Origin: an uncultured Clostridia bacterium
GTDB lineage: Bacteria; Bacillota; Clostridia; Oscillospirales; Acutalibacteraceae
DNA: 7,243 bases
Assembly: GCA_946006915.1 (NCBI GenBank)
Contig: CAMFZK010000047.1
Location: forward strand, 1 to 7,243
Direction: 5' to 3'
Shown here: positions 1-5,389 of the stretch, one piece after another
Layout of the letters: each line of letters begins with the position of its first letter
Position numbering within the stretch: position 1 is the stretch's first letter
The notes under the pieces: generated by a model
What the model was told of the DNA's origin: nothing
The model's input: the letters and a program-made list of their open reading frames with translations, nothing else
The model's database searches: none
Program-made: the position numbers and the translations under genes

Positions 1-520
1 CAGCAATCCAAACAAACACATCACAACATTCGGGTTTTATTTGCTGAAAATTCATATCAAAACCTGATTTTGAGTCACTTGATAATGCCTTTAATATCAA
101 AGAATCTCCGCTTTTTCTTTTAACTGCTCGTGACGCTTTAACTTCTATTCTTATTCCTTTATAGAAAAAATCATATTGTCCTGAATAATTATTGTCCAGT
201 ATTGTAGATGGTCTCTGCAATTCTGGAACGACCTCATTTAAATGTCTTTGTGCCCAGTTTTCTCCAAATGTTCTCGGTGCAGTAATTTCAAAAACATAAA
301 GATACTTATTTCGCTCTAAATACGCATTTCTAATATCAAGATATTGTTTTAGCGAGATGATATTATTACCAATAAGATGACTAATAATATACTCAAGTTT
401 ATTAAATGGGTACACAGAATACAAATTGTCTAAAAACTCACTTGAGAGATTATAATAATTACCTGTTATTTTATTTAATACCTTAATTTGCGCATCTAAT
501 TCTTTACGCAACTTTTCCAT
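1..520 (-). CDS. Probable type II restriction endonuclease (PD-(D/E)XK), 3' end outside the window
   Basis: Reading leftward from the ATG at 520, 173 codons are open with no stop and the frame leaves the window, so the C-terminus is missing. The N-terminal 80 residues look helical. At about residues 82-90 lies a conserved-looking PRTFGENWA stretch. The likely nuclease core is GQYDFFYKGIRIEVKAS (residues 114-130), in which D117 and E126-x-K128 fit the D...(D/E)xK metal-binding signature. A further block at 155-173 ends in CCDVFVWIA, a beta-strand-like segment. The ATG overlaps the end of the methyltransferase gene by 17 bases in another frame and has its own AAGGAG site 8 nt upstream, so translation is probably coupled. 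Sitting directly behind a type II adenine methyltransferase, it is most simply the cognate endonuclease. I cannot name the isoschizomer family or the recognition site. The role is inferred from the motif and the position. Confidence 0.75.
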   Translation of the reverse strand, partial: MEKLRKELDAQIKVLNKITGNYYNLSSEFLDNLYSVYPFNKLEYIISHLIGNNIISLKQYLDIRNAYLERNKYLYVFEITAPRTFGENWAQRHLNEVVPELQRPSTILDNNYSGQYDFFYKGIRIEVKASRAVKRKSGDSLILKALSSDSKSGFDMNFQQIKPECCDVFVWIA

Positions 521-2231
521 ATAAAATACTCCTTATATGATTGATTTGATCATCTGAAATATTGAAAATATCATAGACTTGTTTCTGAATAAACTCATCA
601 GTACACTCTCCATTTATGATTTTAGTGACTGTTTCTGAAATGTCGCGGTCTTGTTTTTCTGACAATTCAGGAAATGGTAACTCAACAAGATTCCCTTTTA
701 GCACCTTGATTTCACCGAACATTTGAATATACAAGTATTGGTATAACTCAGAATTAAGAAATGCCATTACTGTTTTAATGCTCATTCCTTTAATTTTCGG
801 AATCAAAATATTAGCACTATTGAGAAACAATCGTTGCATATTATCATAAGCAAATATTAATTTGTTTGAAATAAACTTGTAAACGAGTTTTTCAGGTGCT
901 CTATAATATTCTTCTTTTGCAACTTGTTGCAAACTGTCACGGTTATATTTGATATAGTATTGTGCTGTTTTGACTGAGTATGGACAAATTTCTTTCCCGG
1001 TATATATTTGTTCAGCCCCTTCTGTTGCAATATGTGATACTTTATTTTTATTATCACCTGTTACAATTCCGAGGGCCCATATGCTTTCTGATAAATCATA
1101 GCATCCAAGAGTTTTCACTTTACTAAGAATCTCTCTATCTTTTAAGTTTAAAAAATTAAAAACAAGATTTTCTGTCTCGAAAAATGATTCTCGTTCAATG
1201 ATTTCCATACAATTGTTTTTGTATACCGGTATTGTTTTTTGAATTTCATTGTTTGAACAACAAACATCAACGTATTTTGTGGTTACTCCAGTAAAGTTAT
1301 CATCATAAAGTGTAAACGATTCAATATTACAATTTTTCAGAATAAAACTGCGAATGTCTTTATGAATTTTAACATTTGTGACAGACTCCGGAAAAAGAAA
1401 ACGTATTTTTCCGTTTTTCTTTAGTTGCGAAAACGATTTTACAAAAAAATAAGAAAAAGTTTCCTTTGAGGTTATTTCCGGGATGCTGCATATTTGATTT
1501 GCTACTGCTCCCCACGGGGGATTTGTCATAATATAATCAAATTTCTTATTAAGCACTTCACTATCAAAAGAGAGGAGATTAATATCTTCTAAATAGTCTC
1601 TACATTCAATGTGAGGGTAAAAATCTATTTCAGGATATTTAATTATCATATTAATTTTTGCTATAAATACCGCTATTGGATCACTATCCGTTCCAAATAA
1701 TTGGTTTGGATTTGCATCAATTTCCATTAAGAAAGATCCGCTTCCGCAACATGGATCTAAAAACAACTGTCCATTTGAAAAATCAAGATTTTTTATCATA
1801 TTTTTAACAACAGAAGTTGGAGTGTAGTATGATCCTTTTTGGTTTTTTTCGCCTTCAAATAATAAACACTGATATACTATTCCAAGCAGATCACGTTCAT
1901 CTTGGGGCCAGTTGTATTCTTCTATTTCGTTGATATAATCAAAATGATTTTCGTTTAAAATAGTTTTGATGTTGCGGTTTTTTATTCTTTTCTTGTCTAT
2001 CAGATACTTTGCAAGAGAATAAATCACACTTTCGATAGAAAACTTTTTCAAATCGATTTGTTCTAATATTTCTTGTAATACAATGGCATTTTTGCTATTT
2101 GAGAGATATTCAATAGGAATAAATTTTTTTTTGGATAATCTCTTGTTTGCTCGCCTAGTGAGTCTATCTTTTTCGGAAGTATTAAGTTTATTCCAGTTCC
2201 TTTTTGTGGCGTAGGATACTGTATCATTCAT
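504..2231 (-). CDS. Type II DNA adenine-N6 methyltransferase (gamma class, M.TaqI-like layout)
   Basis: This 575-residue enzyme transfers a methyl group from S-adenosylmethionine to adenine N6, protecting host DNA from the partner endonuclease. The motif order is that of gamma-class amino-methylases. A YYTP motif X (135-138) is followed by the SAM-binding motif I DPCCGSGSF (159-167), an acidic FGTDSD motif II region (179-184) and the catalytic NPPWG motif IV (237-241). The C-terminal half (about 380-530) resembles target-recognition domains of this class, including a segment around YYRAPEKLVYKF and a late LVELPFPEL. The first 110 residues are a charged helical extension. The ATG follows a GGGAGG site by 7 nt. 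The gene is AT-rich: sampled 60-base blocks (541-600, 1141-1200) have 14-15 G+C, against 25-34 in uvrC and nhaC blocks, suggesting acquisition. No truncation or missing catalytic residue is visible. Target specificity cannot be read from sequence. Confidence 0.92.
   Translation of the reverse strand: MNDTVSYATKRNWNKLNTSEKDRLTRRANKRLSKKKFIPIEYLSNSKNAIVLQEILEQIDLKKFSIESVIYSLAKYLIDKKRIKNRNIKTILNENHFDYINEIEEYNWPQDERDLLGIVYQCLLFEGEKNQKGSYYTPTSVVKNMIKNLDFSNGQLFLDPCCGSGSFLMEIDANPNQLFGTDSDPIAVFIAKINMIIKYPEIDFYPHIECRDYLEDINLLSFDSEVLNKKFDYIMTNPPWGAVANQICSIPEITSKETFSYFFVKSFSQLKKNGKIRFLFPESVTNVKIHKDIRSFILKNCNIESFTLYDDNFTGVTTKYVDVCCSNNEIQKTIPVYKNNCMEIIERESFFETENLVFNFLNLKDREILSKVKTLGCYDLSESIWALGIVTGDNKNKVSHIATEGAEQIYTGKEICPYSVKTAQYYIKYNRDSLQQVAKEEYYRAPEKLVYKFISNKLIFAYDNMQRLFLNSANILIPKIKGMSIKTVMAFLNSELYQYLYIQMFGEIKVLKGNLVELPFPELSEKQDRDISETVTKIINGECTDEFIQKQVYDIFNISDDQINHIRSILYGKVA
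529..534 (-). promoter_or_regulatory. Ribosome binding site of the endonuclease gene
   Basis: AAGGAG lies 8 nt before the ATG at 520 and entirely inside the last codons of the methyltransferase gene. It fixes the endonuclease start and suggests that reinitiation or coupling, not a separate promoter, sets nuclease output relative to methylase. Confidence 0.75.
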
Positions 2232-2238
2232 TTATTTT

Positions 2239-2244
2239 CCTCCC
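2239..2244 (-). promoter_or_regulatory. Ribosome binding site of the methyltransferase gene
   Basis: GGGAGG lies 7 nt before the ATG at 2231. Its first base is shared with the last stop codon (TAG, 2246-2244) of the broken upstream regulator, so in the intact ancestor the two genes would have been tightly coupled. Confidence 0.75.
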
Positions 2245-2444
2245 TATCTGCAGAAAAACTCCGTCACATAATCAATAGCGCAATCAGGTTGGTGCATATT
2301 TTACAGTAATTCTATAGAGCCGGGCTAGCCCTTTTAAATTCTTGTCATTGCATTAGAAGTAATACCTGATTGTTCTATAAGCCGAGTTTTGTTAATTTTT
2401 TTATCTATCATCAATTTAAACTAATGTTTATATGAGCGAGTCAT
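2244..2444 (-). pseudogene. Broken XRE/Cro-C1-type HTH regulator (probable R-M control gene)
   Basis: An ATG at 2444 with a GGAAG site 6 nt upstream opens a 67-codon frame that keeps one phase to a TAG at 2246-2244. It is broken by stops at codons 8 (TAG), 37 (TAA), 40 (TAG) and 48 (TAA). Despite this, the translation is recognisable. After the first stop, codons 9-36 give MIDKKINKTRLIEQSGIT followed by SNAMTRI, the helix-turn-helix of small Cro/C1 regulators. Codons 54-63 give DCAIDYVTEF, matching their usual C-terminus. Between them, KICTNL is readable in a shifted frame from about codon 48 to 53, as expected after small deletions that total three bases. Length (about 67 residues) fits the family. 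Its place between the promoter and the methyltransferase matches a control gene of a restriction-modification operon. A short peptide could still be made from the internal ATG at codon 12, but it would end at codon 37. Confidence 0.72.
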
Positions 2445-2450
2445 TTTAAA

Positions 2451-2455
2451 CTTCC
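2451..2455 (-). promoter_or_regulatory. Relic ribosome binding site of the broken regulator
   Basis: GGAAG, 6 nt before the ATG at 2444, supports that ATG as the original start of the HTH gene. With the TAG at codon 8 it would now direct only a seven-residue peptide. Confidence 0.5.
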
Positions 2456-2468
2456 GCTTTTTCAATTT

Positions 2469-2497
2469 ATCATAACATAAAACAGCTGGTAAATCAA
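2469..2497 (-). promoter_or_regulatory. Promoter of the restriction-modification operon
   Basis: The -35 box TTGATT (2497-2492) and the -10 box TATGAT (2474-2469) are separated by exactly 17 bases, with a TGn extension before the -10. Initiation is expected near 2462, about 18 nt before the broken regulator's ATG. I see no other good promoter before the methyltransferase, so the present transcript should carry about 230 nt of dead-regulator leader. Confidence 0.65.
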
Positions 2498-2510
2498 TAA
2501 TTGAATTATT
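2496..2510. repeat. 15-bp AT-rich palindrome overlapping the R-M promoter -35 box
   Basis: AATAATT and AATTATT form a perfect inverted repeat around one central base, and two of its bases fall in the -35 box. This is a plausible operator for the regulator now broken. Palindromes this AT-rich also arise by chance, so the role is inference. The whole gap 2445-2536 holds this, the promoter and nothing else I can identify. No clear terminator follows ttcA. Confidence 0.35.
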
Positions 2511-2536
2511 CTACAAAATTTTGAAACTGTAAAAGA

Positions 2537-3373
2537 TTAGAATTTTTCCAAAAAGGTATGAATTTCACCCGAATCACAGTCCCTCCATCCGGGCAGGGTT
2601 GCAAGGTTTACATTGTGCAAACTTCTGAAAATATTATCGTCCGCACTCGGGTTAAAGGTTTTAATATATTCAATAAGCGCTTTGGTTTCCTTGCGTTTGG
2701 AAAGGTCTTCCCGCTCGTTGCTTTCTTCGGTAAATTTGCAAGCACACTGCAAAAACTTAAGTCGGTTATAGTTTGCCCAGGAAATAATATCATTTTCCTT
2801 AACCTTGTAAAGCGGACGGATTAGTTCCATTCTCGGAAAATTGGTACTGTGAAGTTTAGGAAGCATTGTCTTAATTTCGGAAGAGTACATCATACTCATT
2901 AAAACGGTTTCTATAACATCGTTAAAATGATGTCCCAAAGCAATTTTATTGCAACCGAGCGACTGTGCCTTACTGTAAAGACAGCCGCGGCGCATACGGG
3001 CGCAAAGGTAACAGGGTGAACCGCCCGAACGGTGTGTGACTTCAAAAATATCACTTTCAAAAATTTCCACGGGAATATTAAGCAGTTTTGCGTTACTTTC
3101 AATAAGTTTGCGGTTTTCCACGTTGTAACCTGGGTCCATAACAAGAAAAACCAACGAAAACGGAACTTCGCTGTGTCTTTGCAACTGTTGCATACACTTT
3201 GCCATAAGCATAGAATCCTTGCCGCCCGAAATACAAACGGCGATTTTATCGTTTTCCTTTATAAGTTCGTATTCCTTTACCGCACCCACAAAATTGCTCC
3301 AAATGGTTTTGCGGTATTTCTTTATTATACTGCGTTCAATTTCTATATGTTTTTCTAAATTTCTTTTTTCCAC
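2537..3373 (-). CDS. ttcA: TtcA-family tRNA 2-thiocytidine synthase (PP-loop ATPase)
   Basis: This cytoplasmic enzyme of 278 residues should adenylate and thiolate a tRNA base. In characterised TtcA the product is 2-thiocytidine at position 32, made with a bound iron-sulfur cluster. The ATP-binding PP-loop SGGKDS is at residues 49-54, and a second nucleotide-site motif, ALGHHFND, at 145-152. Cluster ligands fit C121-x2-C124 (PCYLCARMRRGC) plus a third cysteine near 210-212 (QCAC). E. coli TtcA uses two cysteines in the same spacing plus one near 222. The start is GTG, supported by GGAG 7 nt upstream. There is no in-frame ATG in the right place. Its own promoter lies inside the preceding hairpin, so it need not depend on nhaC transcription. 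TtcA-like proteins in Bacillota are less studied than the proteobacterial enzyme, so the exact base modified is inferred. Confidence 0.85.
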   Translation of the reverse strand: MEKRNLEKHIEIERSIIKKYRKTIWSNFVGAVKEYELIKENDKIAVCISGGKDSMLMAKCMQQLQRHSEVPFSLVFLVMDPGYNVENRKLIESNAKLLNIPVEIFESDIFEVTHRSGGSPCYLCARMRRGCLYSKAQSLGCNKIALGHHFNDVIETVLMSMMYSSEIKTMLPKLHSTNFPRMELIRPLYKVKENDIISWANYNRLKFLQCACKFTEESNEREDLSKRKETKALIEYIKTFNPSADDNIFRSLHNVNLATLPGWRDCDSGEIHTFLEKF

Positions 3374-3380
3374 TTTAATT

Positions 3381-3384
3381 CTCC
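3381..3384 (-). promoter_or_regulatory. Ribosome binding site deciding the ttcA GTG start
   Basis: GGAG lies 7 nt before the GTG at 3373 and only a few bases after the T-tract of the upstream hairpin. It supports the GTG over any internal start. Confidence 0.7.
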
Positions 3385-3385
3385 A

Positions 3386-3423
3386 TAAAAAAATCCGTTA
3401 CAAGTATTATACCTGTAACGGAT
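3386..3423 (-). terminator. Intrinsic terminator after the NhaC-family gene
   Basis: Arms ATCCGTTACA (3423-3414) and TGTAACGGAT (3402-3393) are perfect complements. One mismatch further in, GTA and TAC extend the stem to a three-base loop. Seven T residues follow on the minus strand. A six-T run also follows on the plus strand, so it could act both ways. The arms flank the -10 box of ttcA symmetrically, so an operator role is an alternative or additional reading. Confidence 0.7.
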
Positions 3424-3434
3424 AATTTTTTCAA
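3406..3434 (-). promoter_or_regulatory. Promoter of ttcA, inside the nhaC terminator hairpin
   Basis: TTGAAA (3434-3429), 17 bases, then a consensus TATAAT (3411-3406). The -10 box occupies the loop side of the hairpin and the -35 box lies 8 nt past the nhaC stop. Initiation is expected near 3399, giving a leader of about 26 nt that includes the T-tract and the GGAG site. Confidence 0.7.
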
Positions 3435-3441
3435 CTTATAT

Positions 3442-5106
3442 TTATGCGTTTGACCGTCTTTTGTTTATAAAATGAATTATAACCATAAGTGCGGTTAAAA
3501 GAACAATACCTGTACCTAAAATTACAAATACGTTTTGAACAAATCCCGCAATTAAGTAGCAAACAAAGGAAATTGCCGCAACGGTAAGCGCATAGGGCAA
3601 CTGGGTTGAAACGTGGTTGACGTGGTCGCACTGTGCACCGGTTGAAGCCATAATGGTAGTATCCGAAATAGGTGAGCAATGGTCACCGCAAACCGCACCT
3701 GCAAGGCAAGCGGAAATGCAAATAACAACCATAGGCGGAATAATACCGGTAACCGAAGTAGCCGCAAGTTCTTTTTCAAATACACCGGTAACAATAGGAA
3801 TAAGTATACCGAAAGTACCCCAAGAAGTACCGGTTGCAAAAGCAAGACCGACTGCTACTACAAAAAGAATTGCCGGTAAAAGAATTTGAATGGCGGTAGC
3901 CGATTCAACAAGCGAAGAAACATAAGCGCCTGCTTCCAAAAGACCGGTCATAGACTTTAACGCCCAAGCAAAGGTAAGAATAAGAATTGCGGGAACCATT
4001 TGCTTAAATCCGTCAGGAACGGCACTCATACAATCGTTAAAGGTTAATACCCTGCGGCACATATAGTAAATTACAATTACAATCAAAGCACCTATTGAGC
4101 CGAGAGAAAGACCGTAAGCGGCGTCACAGTCTGCAAAAGCGTCTATAAAACTTGTACCCGAGAAAATTCCGCCGGTGTAAACCATACCTGTAATGCAAAG
4201 AGTAATAAGAATAATAACAGGTAAAACAAGGTCAATAACCTTACCCTTAGAGGTAACCGGAGTTTCGGCCGATGCGGAATATGTATTTTCACCCGTTGTG
4301 AAAAGGTCGCCCTTTGCGGCGTTCTGTTCGTGAATACGCATAGAGCCGTAGTCAACATTAAGTACCGACATTAAAATTACCATTAAAATGGTAAGAAGCG
4401 CATACATATTGTAAGGAATAGTTTTAATAAACAGCGAAATGCCGTTTACACCCTCAACCGTACCGCTTACTGCCGCCGCCCAAGATGAAATAGGGGCAAT
4501 AATGCAAATAGGCGCTGCGGTTGCATCTATTAAGTATGCAAGTTTTGCACGGGAAATTTTGTGTGAATCGGTAACGGGGCGCATTACGGAGCCAACCGTT
4601 AAGCAGTTAAAATAGTCATCCACAAATATTAAAGTGCCAAGACCGAAAGTAGCAAGCGATGCACCTCGGCGAGTTTTAATTTTTCTTACTGCCCATTCAC
4701 CGTAAGCACGGCTGCCGCCTGCACGGTTCATAAGCACAACAATTATACCCAAAACAACAAGGAATACCAAAATACCCACATTCCAAGAATCCGAAAGGTT
4801 TTTAATAATTCCTTCGTTTACTACGGCATTAAAGAAAGCCGAAAAACCGTGACCTAATGTTTCTTCTTCGCCTACCGAAATAGGTGTAGAGGAAAACATA
4901 CAAAGTAAACCGCCTGTCACAATTCCAAGGAAGAGTGAAGAATAAACTTCTTTAGTGATAAGTGCAAGTCCTATTGCCACAACCGGCGGCAAAAGTGACC
5001 AAAGCGAGTTTGCGGGGCTTGTTATCGGTGATAAATAAAGACACAAACCGATAAAAGCGGCAACAATAAGCGCAAAAATAATTTTGCTTGTGTAACCCTT
5101 TTTCAT
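3442..5106 (-). CDS. lysW: NhaC-family transporter, probable lysine permease (LysW-type)
   Basis: This is a polytopic inner-membrane carrier of 554 residues, with about a dozen hydrophobic segments beginning at residues 8-26 and 36-52 and ending near 505-545. NhaC-family signatures are clear: FVDDYFNCLTVGSVMRP (161-177), a PISSWAAAVSG stretch (205-215), GTSWGTFGILIP (426-437) and CGDHCSPISDTT (473-484). A polar loop at about 251-290 separates the two halves. The ATG is supported by AAGGAG 7 nt upstream. NhaC members are often annotated as Na+/H+ antiporters, but this one sits behind a lysine riboswitch. L-box-controlled NhaC relatives have been predicted to be lysine transporters and named LysW, a symbol also used for an unrelated amino-group carrier protein. 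Substrate is therefore inferred from regulation, while the family is seen directly. Lysine is expected to shut expression off by premature termination. No defects are visible. Confidence 0.88.
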   Translation of the reverse strand: MKKGYTSKIIFALIVAAFIGLCLYLSPITSPANSLWSLLPPVVAIGLALITKEVYSSLFLGIVTGGLLCMFSSTPISVGEEETLGHGFSAFFNAVVNEGIIKNLSDSWNVGILVFLVVLGIIVVLMNRAGGSRAYGEWAVRKIKTRRGASLATFGLGTLIFVDDYFNCLTVGSVMRPVTDSHKISRAKLAYLIDATAAPICIIAPISSWAAAVSGTVEGVNGISLFIKTIPYNMYALLTILMVILMSVLNVDYGSMRIHEQNAAKGDLFTTGENTYSASAETPVTSKGKVIDLVLPVIILITLCITGMVYTGGIFSGTSFIDAFADCDAAYGLSLGSIGALIVIVIYYMCRRVLTFNDCMSAVPDGFKQMVPAILILTFAWALKSMTGLLEAGAYVSSLVESATAIQILLPAILFVVAVGLAFATGTSWGTFGILIPIVTGVFEKELAATSVTGIIPPMVVICISACLAGAVCGDHCSPISDTTIMASTGAQCDHVNHVSTQLPYALTVAAISFVCYLIAGFVQNVFVILGTGIVLLTALMVIIHFINKRRSNA

Positions 5107-5113
5107 TTTAATT

Positions 5114-5119
5114 CTCCTT
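5114..5119 (-). promoter_or_regulatory. Ribosome binding site of the NhaC-family gene
   Basis: AAGGAG lies 7 nt before the ATG at 5106. It is outside the riboswitch terminator stem, which points to control at transcription termination and not by hiding the ribosome site. Confidence 0.75.
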
Positions 5120-5139
5120 AAACTTTAACTTATAAAATT

Positions 5140-5171
5140 AAAAAACCGCAACCGACAAGAGCCGATTACGG
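5140..5171 (-). terminator. Riboswitch-controlled intrinsic terminator
   Basis: The stem pairs CCGTAATCGGC (5171-5161) with GTCGGTTGCGG (5156-5146) around a TCTT loop. That is 11 pairs, three of them G-U, followed by six T. The competing antiterminator is visible just upstream: CGGTAATT (5190-5183) can pair with AATTTCCG (5177-5170) across a T-T mismatch. This uses both the 3' side of the aptamer's closing stem and the first bases of the terminator stem. Confidence 0.8.
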
Positions 5172-5346
5172 AAATTACAAAAATTACCGATAGCCCTCCA
5201 CAAACGTGACAGTCGGCAGTATGTTCTACTGCAAACCAACAGAAATTCCTTGACAGAAAAATCCCTGTTTCGGCGGTTTTCCCTTTCGTGTGCCGACCTG
5301 TCAACCGAAAAACGCACACTACTGATGCAAACCGCACCTCTATCAA
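5140..5346 (-). promoter_or_regulatory. Lysine riboswitch (L box) controlling the NhaC-family gene
   Basis: The aptamer runs from GATAG (5344-5340) to CTATC (5193-5189), which pair as P1. Between them are the expected conserved blocks: AGAGGTGC (5341-5334), GCCGAAA (5274-5268), CTGCCGACTGTCAC (5219-5206) and GGAGGGCTATC (5199-5189). These match my memory of the B. subtilis lysC leader, which has AGAGGTGC, GCCGAAG, GGCTGTCA and GGAGGGCTATC. Local helices are visible: GTGTGC (5319-5314) with GCACAC (5293-5288), AACAG with CTGTT, and GCAGTA (5232-5227) with TACTGC (5221-5216). An antiterminator and terminator follow, so bound lysine should stop transcription before the transporter. This fills essentially the whole 274-nt gap between uvrC and the transporter. 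Confidence 0.93.
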
Positions 5347-5351
5347 AGGTA

Positions 5352-5380
5352 ATGATACCACACCTAAAAAAATTAGTCAA
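5352..5380 (-). promoter_or_regulatory. Promoter of the lysine riboswitch and transporter
   Basis: TTGACT (5380-5375), a 17-base spacer and TATCAT (5357-5352) with a TGn extension. Initiation is expected at about 5345-5347, one to three bases before the first P1 base, which fits an L-box leader well. The -35 box begins one base after the uvrC stop codon. Confidence 0.8.
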
Positions 5381-5389
5381 CTAATTTTT
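5366..5389 (-). terminator. Weak AT-rich terminator-like palindrome at the end of uvrC
   Basis: AAAAATTAGT (5389-5380) and ACTAATTTTT (5377-5368) form a 10-bp perfect inverted repeat around two bases, and the minus strand continues with T to 5366. The uvrC stop codon and the riboswitch promoter -35 box both lie within it. The stem has very low GC and almost no loop, so terminator efficiency is doubtful. Confidence 0.4.

Noticed and set aside
857..1057. 66-codon minus-strand frame inside the methyltransferase
   Set aside because: It is an out-of-frame shadow in AT-rich coding sequence with no motif.
2322..2331. Perfect 10-bp palindrome GGGCTAGCCC upstream of the methyltransferase, as a possible operator or terminator
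   Set aside because: It has no loop and no T-run, and it falls within the decayed HTH gene around its stop codons, so it is more simply a product of mutation there.
2244..2444. Stop-codon reassignment (TAG/TAA read as amino acids) to explain the four stops in the HTH frame
   Set aside because: The methylase, TtcA and NhaC genes end at TAA and UvrC at TAG with normal family lengths, and part of the HTH is readable only in a shifted frame, which reassignment would not explain.
2514..2523. Palindrome CAAAATTTTG just after ttcA as its terminator
   Set aside because: It is too short and AT-only in the core to form a stable stem, and lacks a following T-run on the minus strand.
3032..3358. Plus-strand 108-codon open frame inside ttcA
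   Set aside because: It is antisense to a clear PP-loop enzyme, has no recognisable domain and no supporting ribosome site; it is a shadow frame, as are the other plus-strand frames within nhaC and uvrC.
5125..5380. Two minus-strand 78-80 codon frames in the uvrC-nhaC gap
   Set aside because: They fall wholly in the lysine riboswitch leader, have no family resemblance, and would require translating structured aptamer RNA.
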